From assembly GCA_011033025.1 (NCBI GenBank), contig WFMF01000058.1, positions 1-64,000 on the forward strand: a stretch of DNA of 64,000 nucleotides. The letters run 5' to 3'. The position numbers were made by a program, and so were the translations under genes. Under the pieces are notes generated by a model. The model ran no database searches. It was given only the letters and a program-made list of their open reading frames with translations, and was not told where the DNA came from. The first letter of the stretch is position 1. The number at the start of each line of letters is the position of its first letter. This DNA comes from Beroe forskalii (taxonomy: Eukaryota > Ctenophora > Nuda > Beroida > Beroidae). Positions 12,696-27,600 of the stretch are shown piece after piece.

Positions 12696-15600
12696 ATGAC
12701 AGACCATGGGGACCAAGATATGTCATGGGTAGAGTCTGGTTATATCAGTCATCCAGCTACAGTGAACCCATTCCCCATTGATGGAGATGACTTCAACACC
12801 CATGAACAGTCACTCTATGATAGTTCAGCTGTTTATGAAGGGGATGATACAATTCGGGTAAGATTATCACTGTTCAAAGGAAAGCAGTGTCATAAAATGG
12901 AAGCTCTTACACTTCTTGTGCAAATTTCATTATCCTTCATTTGCATTTTGCATAGATTGCAGTTAGAAATTTCTCCTACCTTTTCTCAATGATCAGTAAA
13001 CTATAATCTCGGGATGAACCTACATCTCTTGAGTGTATCAGTGTAGATATACGGGAGCAGCAGTATTCAGTAACAAGTTCTACATCCACCATTTCAATTC
13101 TTATTGGTGGAATAAATGAGTGTATTCAGCCAGTAAGGACTGTCTTCACTTCCATGAAAGGATGTATGTATCAAACCAGCTTATTGAAGACATTGTATAT
13201 TTTCATTAAACTCTATGAAAGATTTTTTGATAACTTATGTGAATAATTCACATATATCTCCATAGGACTCTTTGAGAACAGTGCCACCTTATTCCTTTCT
13301 ACTATTCATGATTCATCTACTCTGTATATTTTCTAATATAATTATCTATGAAAATATGATTTAGTTTCACCACTGAATTACTGACATTGAAAATTATGCT
13401 CATATTCCTCAATTTCAGTGTTCAATAACTACAAGATAAATCACAGACACATCAGAGTGGATGAAAAACGTGACTTCCACAGTCAAGGAATGGAAGGCAC
13501 TGTCCTCAAAACCCGATTTCATGGTCATGAAGTGAGTGCTGTTTTGCTATAGCATGTCTTACTATTGTTTGTGCATTTAAATTGGTTGGGGTTTGTAAAA
13601 TGGCATGAAATTTCAATTTTTGTTTAATTCAATTTTTTGTTTTATTCAAAAGTAAACAGATTCAGTGGTTAGTTTAGATACCTAATAGATTCTTTTGAGG
13701 CCCTATTTGGACTAAATCAAGAATTATTTTAGAATTGCAGTAACTAATCACAGGTCATGATGATATATTTCTACAAATACAAAATACATTTCTCAATTGG
13801 ACACATTACTGTCACTTTTTCTGAATCAAATCAAAGCTACAGACTGCAACACTCCACAGTCTCAGTCCTCGCACCACAACAGATGTCACATTCTTTACAT
13901 TCCTCAGCCCTTACTCAGACCTACAATTCATTACATAAATAGCAGAAATTCCTCAAACCTCTAATCTTAAAACTGCACAGGTGGCTGTTAAGCGTCTGCT
14001 GCAACAGAAAACGTTCAACCCTGGACTAATAGAGAAGCTTATCAGACTGAAACCCGAGAATGTAGTGGCATTCAAGGGTTACACCTGAGTATTTTTATTA
14101 TACATGATTTCATTGTTGTCAAAATCTGAGTAAAACTTCAAATCATTAAAAAGCATTAAAATAATGACAAAATAATAATAAGAAGATGCTATCAATTTTA
14201 TTTTCAGTTCATAGGTAATTATTCTCTAACACCTGACTGCTTTGATAAGATACTGAGACATGACATTATCCATCATAGGAACATTTATACGAATCGTTGT
14301 TCATTTTGAAGAGCACAATTCTATAGATTCACTCTCTCACACTGTACATCATGAATATCTGATTGCTTCCCACCGAGCCACAGATTGTGTCCCTGTAGCT
14401 GCAGCCCCACACTGTGTGTAAATTTAACAATCAGATCCAATGCTTGCTTACATGCTGCATGTTACATACCTCCTGTACTGCTCTCTTGTAGCGTACAAGT
14501 GTGTGACGTTCTAATTGTGATGACGTCATCGCCAATGCGGGGTCACGTGCAAGAGGACTTCTCCTTAGACTGGACATGTGTCACTTGCATATTTTGGTCA
14601 TGCAGAATGCGTACACAGCTCTAAATTTATCAGATATAAGTCAAATAGTCACGTGGCTATGAGGTATTGGTCACGTGGCTATGAGGTATCTGGTCGTACG
14701 GTGGAAGTATTGAGTAGTTTATGATCACGTGATAGGCCGTCTCTGCTGCTTGCTACGGTGAAATGTCTAGTGTACGGTGTAGCATTTTGCATATCAAAGT
14801 GAGATAGTACTCTGAATAAATGATATGAATATAATGGTTTTGTACAGCCATAAAAGTGTGACGTTTAACAAACAATAAACGACAGTATGACGTTATAAAT
14901 ACCATTTTGTTGGAGTCCCATATTCGGAGAGTGGGTGAATTGATCAATTCACAAATACGTAAGTAGTCCTTCACGAGCGATGGGCGACAAATTGTCACTG
15001 ACTGGCATCCTCAAAGATTCAGTGTTTGTATGCAATCTCACTGAACAATACTTACAGTGTATATTTGATATGACGTCAAAAGTCAAAACAAACTTTCTAT
15101 TGTAGAATGCCGGTGCTCAAATCAGCACGAAACTTCCAGTTTCCAACATAAGTATGTCTGTCTGTGTGCCCCTATGTGGCTGAGTCGGGTCCACAGCAAT
15201 CTTCCATGATGCTGTCTTTTGTGCGATGCTGCTTGGTAATTATCTTGGCGCAGAGCCAATAGAGGGCTTCTTGATTTTCACAATCATAAACCTGGCACGA
15301 TGCCAAACGTTCTAGACTTGTCGATGACGTAATTACAATATCTCCAAGGTTTTGATAATTTGTTATGCTACTTCCTCTTATGATTACTTGATTTGGCATG
15401 GTGCCAGGAAACCAATGGAGTTCCTTTTGTTTTGAAGTCGTCAACTTAAACTTGACACAGTTGACGTTTACTTGATATATACTGTTTGGACATACTGGGT
15501 GGGTATGAAAGGAGTAGATTTACACACTGGAGAAATTGTCATTTTCTACATTTTAGTTTCGCGGAAACATTTCTAACGGAATGCAGCCATTCGTTTGTCA

Positions 15601-18600
15601 TTGAACACCAACTTTAGATCCATTTCCTGAATCTTCAATATGCAAAGTTCGCTGCCAAAAATCGACCGAGGAGAAGTTTAAAGACTGACACCTCGGCAAA
15701 AATTTAATCCTCTGTAAAAACTGAGGTCTAAGGCCGAGGACGACCCTCGAACCGAGAAATGACCTTTCTGACCGACGGCAGATTTTTAAACTGAGGCTGG
15801 GTATTTTTACCGAGGCTTCGGTAGGACTCAAATTCTCAGTAAATAGCGAAGATTCGGCAGAATATCATTCGCTGCTCATTCTACACAGCTGACTTGATTG
15901 TGTAACAGAAAGTATGACTTCCATTGTAAAAAGTAAGGTACGGTGTACGTGACAAGGAAGAATGTTGGCAGGAACCTCAGAACAGTGAAGGTTGTCTGTA
16001 CCTGATGTCACCCATCTAGTGATTTCTTAAAGTCTTGATTTGAAAGAGTGAAGTTGTAAGGAGATATCATTATTCCAACGTTATTCGTTATATGATTTAA
16101 CGAACGTGGGAAATATCCTAGAATCTCTTGACCCTTGTTACCCATAAATAATTTGATTATGATGTCTTTCAATAAATCATTAATTGATTTCTCAGTTTCG
16201 CGATGATCTTATTTGACAACAAAATTTTGAAAACACTGATACAATTTAAAAATCGTCCTAAATTCGTCCCTGAATTTCCGAAGAAAAAGGAAAACGTTTT
16301 TATTATAGATGACGAGTTACCACGATATTTTTTGTTGATATTTCATGGGACTTGAGGCTCTGAGAATATCTTCGAGAATGTTCTTACAAAACTTTATCAT
16401 TCATAAGTTCATAATTATCAATTTATTAATTAGCATAATCTCTGTATAATATGACCTTCATCACAATATTTTGGCGGGACAGTTCTCACGATAAGAAGCC
16501 TTAGTAACGTAGGAAACATTGCTAAATTCGCTGGGAACAGAAGTGGTTAGGAAGTTAGAAAAGTTTTGTATGTTCCTTGAAAACTGTGGTGATGTGCTGT
16601 TATTATTCATAAAATTATCGCATGAAAAAGTGAGATAATGTACGCTTTTCATAATTAATCCTATTAGAATTCGGATATTATTATAATCTTTTTCTACCAT
16701 GCTTGGCTTCTGGCTCGATTTTTTGGTGCCTTGTGATATTGGTGATAATGAAGTATGGTTCCTCAGGCAAGCGCCAGGTAATTATGTTAGAGAGATAATA
16801 GATTAACTGAACAACTCGTGGGAGCTTCTGCTTTTATCAGGCAAATTAACAAGTGTCAATTGCCAAACCTTATCAAGCAGATTATGTTATCATCACACCC
16901 TCTAATTGGGAAACCCTCCCACATGGTAATTATCATCACATTAGGAAAGTGAAATCACGTTTAAATTTAGAGTTCGTTTAATTCCCTCACCTTGAAATGA
17001 TATAGCCTGTGTTTATTTTAGTATTTTATACATGCTGAATAGCCCGCCTTCACCTGTTGAATTTCTGGTTTACTTTGGGAGGGTAAAACAAGTCACATGC
17101 TCAAAATATGGCGGAACATGTCCTTTATAAAGTTCTATGAACTAGACATTCATTTTATAACACCCAAGTTTAAACTTCTATGGGCCACATTTACAATTTA
17201 CAATTATCAAATGAGTCCTGTAAGACAAAACTATCACCCAGAGCTAACCAGAGTCTGGGTTGAAATGTGTCTGGATATTATGTTATATCTACTCATCTAC
17301 TGACAAAAACTAGACATTGTCATACTAACTGAAAATTGAGTAGATTTCATGACAAAAGTAGACAAAAATGTGTGGTTTTCGTTATTCATCATAGCAAAAT
17401 CATGTTTATTCAAGAAATCAAGTATTCAGTACTCAATATTCATTCTATATTCCTGAAGCTTAGAAATCATCACTGGCCTGTGCTTCCTGTCAGGGTCATG
17501 AATCTGTCGAGAATCAAAGTCCTGGAATTTATGGATGATTCACCAATTCGTTCTTAAATTCCAAAACTTATCACCAAAACGTATCACTCACAGTTGAGAC
17601 TATATCTGGACTAAATTGAAAGTTATATGTTCTGGTTAAACCCTTCTTTGTAATAAGTTTGTTCACCCCACACACAGGGTTACACAGTGGATCCTCACCA
17701 GTACGTGATGGAGTTCCTGCCCCACGGCACCCTGTCTAACTACATCAGCAGAGGCGGTGAGTAGTCCTCCAATCAGCTTGTAGTATTCTACATACATGAC
17801 CAATCAACTCGTAGTATTCTACATACATGACCAAATACCAATCACTAATCAGCGTGTAGCACTGCATTAGCATTCTTATCGGTCAACTAAAAATACTTCC
17901 GAATGAATCATTATTGGGTACTGCAATTTACAAATTGTTCTAGAAAAACACTCATTGCCCTTTCCCCTTTCCCTGCAGGTGAAATCCCTCCGCAACAGCT
18001 CATCAGGTGGTCCAGGAACATTGTCAACGGCTTGGAGCACCTCCACGACCTTAACGTTATCCACTGCGACCTCAAGTCAGCGAAGTGAGTGGGTGCCAAG
18101 TGTGTCAAGTTACGGTGGTATTATGAGGAATAGGGAATAGTTTTCAGTTAAAGATATTGTGGCGTAGTGTTCACCATTGACATTTGACGTACAATTATCA
18201 GTGCCAAAGTCTTGGTTTATGGGATGAATAACACGCCAATCGTCTCAATGAAAGCCTAGGATGTGAACAAAAAAGGCGCTTAGTTTATTTGGCAAAATTT
18301 ATTATTCTCATGGAATGTCATAGATTTTCTGAATTCTGAATTTTATACTTATCGTCCTGGCACCTGTATTACCAACTTGACAAATCTCCATGATTATACT
18401 CCTGAGCTCACGCAACACACACACGTAATACAAGCACCTGGTGGCCGCACACCAACCCCTATTAAGTGCCTTGGATTTAGTTTAATTGTCCGCCCTAACT
18501 CTTGGATCATGCTCTCTCTCTCTCTCCTCTTCCTTCTCCTCTCTAGGTCAATCACCTACTCTTGTCGGTGAGACCACATTGAAATAGATGGTTCAACACG

Positions 18601-21600
18601 TCACAGATGTGCTACTGCAGACTATGATGATGACGTCATCACAACCGCGTGTTTTCCTTGCGTGACACATTACTAATCCAGGATCACACAATAAATGATA
18701 TGTTAATGACATAACGACTTGATTGTTATTGGTACGACACAATGCGTGATTAATGATTATCATAATCAGACGTGCCTTATTCTTCAACTCTATAAATATA
18801 ATGGACTACACATAATCATGGACTATTGTAAATGTAGTCCACATTAAAGTCCATTATCAGTTAAATTTTAATTGATGGTGGAATGGACAATATTCAACGT
18901 ATACTACGTAAGTTGAATCACGGGCACTACCGCATTATTTCTGATACACAATATAGTGATCATGTAACTCTACCTCACTATTACCGCACTTTCACGATAC
19001 TACCGACTCATTACATACCTACTCCTCGAATGTAGCCGCGTACCATGTCACTAACACACCACTCTAATCCCTGATAATGACGTCACACTGTACATGTGGT
19101 GCGTGACCTATATATATATACCTCATGATGTATATAGGGCGTGGTTAAGGTCTCCCCTGCCTGGGCACGTCACCATCTACCATTGTGTGTGATGCGCGTC
19201 TTGGCACCGTGCCAGAGACCACAGAGAACTGGGACACGTTCCAAGTGATTTTTACGTGTGCTCACTCTGCTCCAATACTCCATGATGTGTCTCAATTGTT
19301 TTTCAGTCTGATGTTCGACAGTGGAGGAGAGCAGATAAAGATAATTGATCTGGAGAGTTCTGCGACCATTCCCGATGGTTCTGATCAGGTGATTTACTAT
19401 TTCAGCTTTTATTAGGTAACTTCACTTCTGCTAAATTGCCAAGATGACTCGGAAAAGCTGTAAATGCCTAAGTGATATGTGAACACTGAACAGCTGTAAA
19501 TGTCTAAGCAATATGTGAACAGATGTAAATGCCATAGTGATATTATGTGATTTACCTTTTGATGTTTCACTCAGCACTATGGCTGTCCATTGATTGAGGG
19601 TGTTAATTATCTTCCCTTCAAACAATGGTACTGCCATGTCCTAGCTACCCTTCATTTAGCTCAATCATAATCAGTACCTGCATTGTTGTCAAATGTGTTA
19701 TAATTAATGTAAATATTCCATATGCTCTTGCTGGCAGCTCCTTTGTATTTCGTAACCTGAAGACGATTATAGAACAACATTCATCCCATATGTTTACAAG
19801 TTGCTAATTTCTCCGTGCCTTGAACCCCATTCAATAGGGCCTACGAGGCCACTGCTAATTGTCAACTATTAGTGGATTACTATTGGGCTATATAATACTG
19901 CTTTGCATAACACAAGATCCCGTAATTGAGTAATTACGTAATAACAGAATCCTGTGCCATGTTTCTGCTGGCACTACGTAGGTAATTGGTATCCGTGTTG
20001 CCATGATTGGCACTGTGTAGGTACCCCTTGTTACATACTGGTACTGGGTTACCAACTACCAGCTATATCCCAGAATCCTAGCACATAGAGGCGCTTACAA
20101 GTACCAATCTCTATCGAGTGTCTATTACTAGAAATCGATCCCCCGATATATCTCCTAACTCTGAATTGACCAATCCTGTCTGATTATGGATACACCGAAG
20201 ATTATGTTGTGTTCAGATGCCAGTCTTGATCGAAATTCAACCCCCTTCCAATGAGTTAGCTCTGACCCCTTTACTTTACAGGTTTCGATGAACAGAGCCC
20301 GGGGCACCACCCCCTACATGTCCCCAGAGATGATAAAACAACTGCCCTGCACCACCATGGTAGACATATGGTACGTGCTCTTTGGTTGTTTTGTTTGTCT
20401 GTTTGTTTATTTACATATTGTGTTTGTTTGTTGCAATGTTTGTTCTGTTTAGTTACAGTTGTAGTACAATATGTGGTTTTAAAAGCTGCACGCGTGAAAA
20501 GGGCGTGTTAATTTTAAATCAAATACAATTAAGTATTTCCAGTTACTCTGACCTTTGCATTGCATGTCATACATACATCTCAATTCCATCAAATCATTCA
20601 GTCATCAAAAATGGCATTTCTGATCAAATTAAAAGCAATTTGTTCGGATTTTACTTTCCCACTCACAACCTGCACTAGATGCTATGGCTTTTGTATCACC
20701 TTTTAATTCTTTTCTTGTTCCTTCTTTTTGGAAAAGGAATTTTGGTTCAATGATTTTCGTTAACCCCCCAATGATTTATTATCCCATTTCATTTTTTGGG
20801 GGCCCCCGGGGGCCCCCCCCCTTTTCCTCCCGGATAAAAAAACCCCCCACCTTTTTAAATAGGGGGCCCCCTTTTTTTTGTTTTCTTTTTTATTTCTAGT
20901 GTTTGTTTGTTAATGTTTTTCTGTTATTAAGTTTGTCTTTTTGGGTTTTAAATTACCCTTAAAAGGGCTTTTTAATAATAAAACTTAAAGATTTCATTCC
21001 CCTTGCCTTTGTTCTTTAAAATACATTTTTTTAAAAATTTAGTTCTGGTTTGAAAATTAAACTTTTTTTTGGGAAATTTCCCATACAATGATAATGTTTG
21101 GGTTTTTGTTCATAAACTTCACCTCGGGGGGATTTTAGGGGGGCAAAAAAAAAATTTTTTTTCCATTCCCCTTTTTTTTTTTAAAATTTTTTGGTTTTTT
21201 GGGTTACTTTTTTAATTTTCAAACCCTTTAAAATTTTGGTTTTCGTTTTTTTTGATTTTTTTTCCTTCTTAATAAAAATTGTTTAAAAATAAGGGTTTCT
21301 AAAAAATTAAAATTTTTCACTATTAATTGTTTAAATTGTTAACTCACACTGGTCTGGGGGGTTTTTTTCCAGGTCGGCCAAAGGGCCCCCGGGGGCTATT
21401 TTGTTTGGCTTTTTTTTAAAAAATTTTGAACTTCCCTTTTATAATTTATTATCTGACTTTTTCAATTGTTTTATTAATTTAAACCCCCGCTTTTTCTCTT
21501 TTCCTTGAAACCTTTTTCCTAACTTCCTCCCCGGGAAACCAACCTCAATTTTTTATTATTTAACTAACCCCCCTTAAAATTTCGGAACCTTTTTGCCCCT

Positions 21601-24600
21601 TTTTTGTTTTTTCTAAAGGCAATTTTCATCCCCAAATTTAAAAGGGGCCGCCCTTTTACCCTACTTTTCTTCCTTTTCTTTAAAAAAATTTTAAAATTTC
21701 CCTTTTTTTGGGGGTTTTGGGGTTTGGGGGGAAAAAATTGGTTTCTACCCCCTAAAAAGTTCATTAAAACCCCCACACAAAAATTTTTTTTTTTTGTTTT
21801 GGGGGAGGTGAATAAAGGGGTTTTCCTGGAAAACCTAAAAAGAGAAATTTATGCCTTTTCTGAACCTTTTTGGTTTCATTACCCCACAAAAATTCCCGGG
21901 GCCCCGCCCCTACCAACAGTGGCCCCTTATGACCTTGGCTGACTTCATCTGAACCTTTGGTTGCCCCTTCCCCCCCTTCAATACCCACATCGCGGTGTGC
22001 AAAAATTTCCTTACTATGGGTAATACGCATCCGCGGTATTTCCGAAATTAACTTTTCCGTAACCCAAACCCTAAATTAGGGGTTACCCCTCTCCCGGCAC
22101 CCCAAATTTTTTTTTAAAAAGGGTGAAGCTTTCAAACAAAATCAAGGGAATTCGGGCAAAAAAAAATACTGGATTCAAGCATCAGGTCAACGCCAAATCA
22201 AACTGATCTTAAAACCCAGGGCAAACAAACCAAACAACCGTATAAGGACGTGAGTCAAGGAAACAACCGGGGTAAAGACAAAAAAGCAAACAACGGACCC
22301 GGGGGCAGAAAAAATGTTTCAGATGAGATGGGTGTTGACCCCGGTTGAGCCCTGCCCGTGACTCACACCCCTTAAAGGGGAGGAAATGAGACAGGGGGCT
22401 GTTTGGGGTTCTTTCTTACAGGGGCCCCTTTTTCTTTTGGGCCCCCAACCGCCCCCCAATCTATCTGTAAACCTTTTTCCTTGTGCTGCTATCATTTTTT
22501 TCCTTCTCTTTGCTTTGACTAAAACCCTTTTCTGGTTTTAGCTCTTGTTCCTGAATCTTTTGCATTCTGGAAGATGGGGTTTGTCATTTTACGGGGTTTA
22601 AAAACTAGTGTTTGTTTCCCCCTTAATTTGACTATTGAATTTTTTTAAAAATTTGGGAAAAATCCCCAAAAAGGGGCGGTCTCCCCGCGGTATTAACTGT
22701 TGAATTTCCATGTCCCAGGAACATGTTCAAACTTCACCCCCTATACCCTTTAATGTTGGCCATGTGGGATTCCCCGGATATACGCTAGACACTTTTGGGG
22801 GAAATAAAACAAAGGTTTTCTGATGTTTTGTTGCCTCAAATTTCCCTCAAAAGCCTTTTGACCCCATAGAACAGGGCATTGAACTCTCCCGGGTCCGACC
22901 ATTCGTTTATTGGAATCAATGACTGTCCCCCGGGCGCCCCTTATCCTTTGAAATGGTGATTTTTCCCAAAAACCCCTTGGTCTCAGTGAACTAGTCGCTT
23001 TATCAGCCATGACAAAAAAAGGACCCCCTAAAAACCCCTGGTTCATAATTTGGGCAGTTTGCGGGGCCCTATTCCTTATTTCTTTATTTCCACTAGGGTC
23101 CGGTGATTAAAGTCACATTTAAAACCCCCTCTGATCATCTGGCTGACCTCGGAAACTTTGAGCCTTTTAATTCCCCAAAAACAATTTAATTCTGATTATG
23201 TCTTAAAAAAACCACAAATCCCAAAAAAAGAAAAAATAACGAATTTTTTGAAACTATAAAAAAAAAACATTAATACAAACCATTAAAGAAAAAAAACAAA
23301 ATTTTAAAAAAAACCAACCCAAAAAAAAAAATACCAAAAAAAAAAAACCAAATAACCAAAAAAAAAAAGGTTTTTTTTTCCGACTTCCCTTTTTTTTTTT
23401 TTTTTGGGGATTTTCCCCAAAAATTTTCCCCCCTTTTTTTTTTTTAAAAATTTTTTCACTGGGCGGCCCTTGGGAAAAAGGTTGGGGGGGTTGCAATCCC
23501 GGGGGGCAAGGGGGGGCATTTGGGGCACTGGGGGGGCCCCTAAAAAAAAAAACGGCCCCCCCTTGTTGGGGCCCCCTTTTTAAAAAGTTAAAATTTTTCT
23601 TTCTTATTTCAAGAAAAAATTGAGATTTTAAAATGTTTTATTCAAAAAATCAATTTTTTGTTCAAACCCATATTTAAAATTTTTGTTTTTAAATTTTTTA
23701 AAAAAGACAAATTTTGAATCACTTGCTCACTGCTCACTATTCTTTTACTCAACCAATTGATGAATTGTAAAAGTAAATGTTCATGTTTCAAAGATCAATT
23801 GTGTGTCAGGCTTATAACTTAATAACTAACAAATATAATCAGCTAAAAGGCTGTCGTTTGATATATTACTATCCTAAAAAAAAATGGAAGCCACAGATTT
23901 TTTTGTTTGATAAGCGAGTCAAGCGTCACCTTTACTCATACAGGAGTTCCGAAAAAAAAACAAAATTTCAGGCTGAATATTGATCATGATTTAATATTAT
24001 TCTATGTGTCGCTGTATCTTAGGAATACGAATATTAGATATACTCTAGTTTTTATTTCTAATTGGATTTTTGTTTTGTTAAAATTAAGTCCACTCCTTAA
24101 AAGTTAAAACTCGATCAGATCATGCCGACTGGAAGTGCAACCGCTTTAGAGAGCTTACAGGATTGCTGCTCTCAGCAGCAGTGTTTACTACAGCTCACCC
24201 TCACAATAATCTAATCAGGTGCAACCAGGATCATAACCAGGATTGCTAGAGAGCCCTCCAGGATTGTAAGCTCCGCTTACAATCCTCCGAAAAAAAAGTA
24301 ACAAGTTAGTTTGCTCTGGTTGCGCTAGCATGGTCCATGGAATTCTGGATATATGCTGGATATTATGAGGGAAGTAGATAGACTACGCATATCCCTTCTG
24401 CAGTAATTATTAAAAGCGAGAAGGTGTAATATCATAATATGAATGATACCAACGTAGTATGTACGTTATTCAGTGTTTCTAATCCTGACTAGTGCTAAGA
24501 ATAAAATGGGAATTTTATGCATTTGCATACTGATGGTGATACAGTGAGTAGCAAACTATGATTGCACGTTTCACTCTCCATTTTTGAAAAACTGACTGAT

Positions 24601-27600
24601 GTAACAGTAAAATTGTAGCTGCACACCTAATTTTAAGTCGTTAAATTCTGAAATTTCATGGTTGCTTTAACAAATAATGTTGCCCAGCTAGGATTGCCAG
24701 GATTGCAGGTTATTCCAACCGGGGGGTCTGGGGGGGCAGCCCACAGAAACCAGACGTTCTTAGTAAATGAAATGACCGTCTCATTAGCATTTTTGTCTCT
24801 ATTTGACGTTTCATGTCGAGGCGAGATCAAGAAAGCAATTCCACTGCAATGATAAGCAGGGGTCTGGGGGTGGCAGCCCCCAAGCCAGGCTTGATATTGA
24901 ATGAATCGAATGATTGCCCTCAATGGCATTTCCCACTATTTTTTTGATATCTGACGTTTCGTGTCGAAGCAACATCATCATCAAAGCAATTCCACTGCAA
25001 TGATAGCAGGGGTCTGGGACAACAGCCCCAAGCCAGACGTTTTGAGTAAAAGAAATTGCCATCTCATTACGATAATCGAAAATATTTTTCTATCTTGGCA
25101 TTTTTGGGCCTATCTTGGAGGCTGGGGCCGGCGACAGTTGTCGCCGTAACGCCCCCTCTCGACGGCCCTGAAACTATCAAGCTGCATGCACATTGCACCC
25201 TAGCTCACAGAGTTTATCAACACGTTTGTTAAACTTATCACAAATCACAATGTACCTACACTTCTACAGTATACATCTTGGAATACATCACCCTTAATCA
25301 AGTTGTAGTTACAATCTACATGTAACATGTACTGTAATCGTATTACGGGCTGTTTAAACATTAGCTTCAGTAATCAATTTATTTCTACAATCCAGATTCC
25401 AGATTTTATTTCTCTCTCGCTGTACTGCATTCCACATCGCATTTTATCTCAGCAAATTCCTGCCGTCGTTAGTTCCACTAGAAATACCTTTGTCAGATTC
25501 TCAAAATACCATTGCCACACAAAATACCTGAAAATCCCACAGCAGCTGTGTAACGTGGTCTTTACTATCTCTCAGAAAACACCGTGTGGCACGTGACAAG
25601 ATTACTTTGTTGCCTCCTTCAGGAATGCCATCATGACATTCCAATGTCATGATGGCATTCAGGTCCATCAACATTTAACATGGTGCCCTATTAGCTCATT
25701 AAATCCAGAGGAATTTCTTTTACTCATAGTTACCTCTGTATTTGAGATGCAAAACAGGGAAATTTATCTGCAGCAGCTGCTGTTTTAAGTTATTGAAAAT
25801 AAGTAATTTTTTAATTTAACAAAAGTTTATTAAAAGTAGTACATAATAAAGTTACTGAAAATTAAGTCGCGTCACATTCGTGTTGTCACTACATCTCTTA
25901 TATCATTAGTTTTAACATTATTTGGGATGTGACTTTGTAAATTTTAAGATTTAGCTTACTTTCATATATTCTTCCTTCAACATAAGAACTAACTTTAAAG
26001 AAAGTTTAAAGTCACTGAATTAGCTAATTGCCCGTATTCCACACGTCTATATGAGGGTGTAGCTCCACTCTGTACCTTCCACAAATAATGAGTGGTGAGA
26101 TGACGTCATCATCATACCTCAACGTGGTACATTGATGACTGTGAATGGTATAATCATGTCCCTCAAGGAGCTTACATGTTATGAAAATATTGCTGTTCAA
26201 GCTCCGTTCAATCACATGTTGTGTGTTATAGGGGGAAGTAACAATAACAAATGATCTTGTTAAAGTGCTGGCTCCACTCCAAAATAATATATGCTGGCAT
26301 TGTTATCATTTTCAAAATAAACATTAAGCACTTAGTGAAGTAGACAGTAAACTTTGTAACCACACCTCTCTTTCAGGGGATTCGGGATCGTTCTTTGGGA
26401 GATGGTTACACTCACACCGCCTTATAAGGTAAGATCCCTGATTTATTTTCACAGTAATTCGGGCTGCCTTGTGACCCTTTATTCATGATAAGGTTAACAT
26501 TGAAGTGGTTCTCTATCACTTCTAACTGCCGTATAAGGTAAAGTCTAAGATCAATGATAAAGGTAAACTAATGGCTCACTAGTCACAGAATACCCACTTC
26601 ATCCTTACTGCTTAATGTAAACATCCATTATCTCTTTGTCCTACAGTCCATGGGGGAGTGAGTCATACCGACATTACCATATATGGAAATATTCTCAACA
26701 GCATGGATAATTCTCAACATGCCAAGACATGACATTTGTCACTAATGAGTTTACCATTGGACTCGTGCCAGCATCAGAATTAGCTATGAAATGAGTTGAG
26801 AGAGAGTGAAGAGGGGAGACTGAAAAGCATTTACTCACTTTGAGTCCCGTACTGCCGCATTAAACTCACAGGGTGCTGCGAGGTGGTTTCAGGTTTAATG
26901 ACAGTTTATGGATTATCATGATCCTGTCTATAAAGAGTTAACTGGGTGCTCTCACAGTTTCAAAACTCCTTTGAGTCTCGCTTTGTCTCAATGTAATGAA
27001 CCCTGCCCCTCCTTACCTGTCACTGTAAAAAAGTTTATGCGGGGTTTCTATTTTGTAAACTTGAAGAGATCAATGCGTTATTCCCTGCTGTCTTTTACTC
27101 CATATAAAGGAGCCTTTTTTGCGCACGCTCCGCAGAAGGCCTATTCGGGAAAAGGCAGAGAAGTATGCGCAAACAAACAGGGACTTGAATACCATGAGTT
27201 ATCTGTTCAGTAAACAATACAATTATATACGTGATTTCAGGGCAAGGAGGAGCAGTATGTCTTCTACGGGATCGGAATGAACAAGATATCCCTGCCCATC
27301 CCAGATGACATCCCGGACGGGATCAAGCTACTCCTCCAGATGTGCTGGTTAGTTGATGCAAAGTTAATGAAAATGTGTCACCGCTTCTTTTGCAAAAAAA
27401 ATAAAAGGTGTAAAATCTGTATCCCTTTTTGTAGTGAAGTCGTACTTATGTCATCAGCTTCATCAGAAACTATCCCATTTTCTCATTTCCTGCAATGCTG
27501 TTGATCATGACTTCATTGGAAACAGCAGACACCCCTGATTCTGGCAATTCTCAAAATCATCAAAAATTTATCAAAATCATCCGGCAGTGACCAGTGAACG

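Noticed and set aside
21604..23528. Open frames of 70-112 residues
   Set aside because: Located in homopolymer-smeared sequence that is probably mis-called; residue composition follows the homopolymers.
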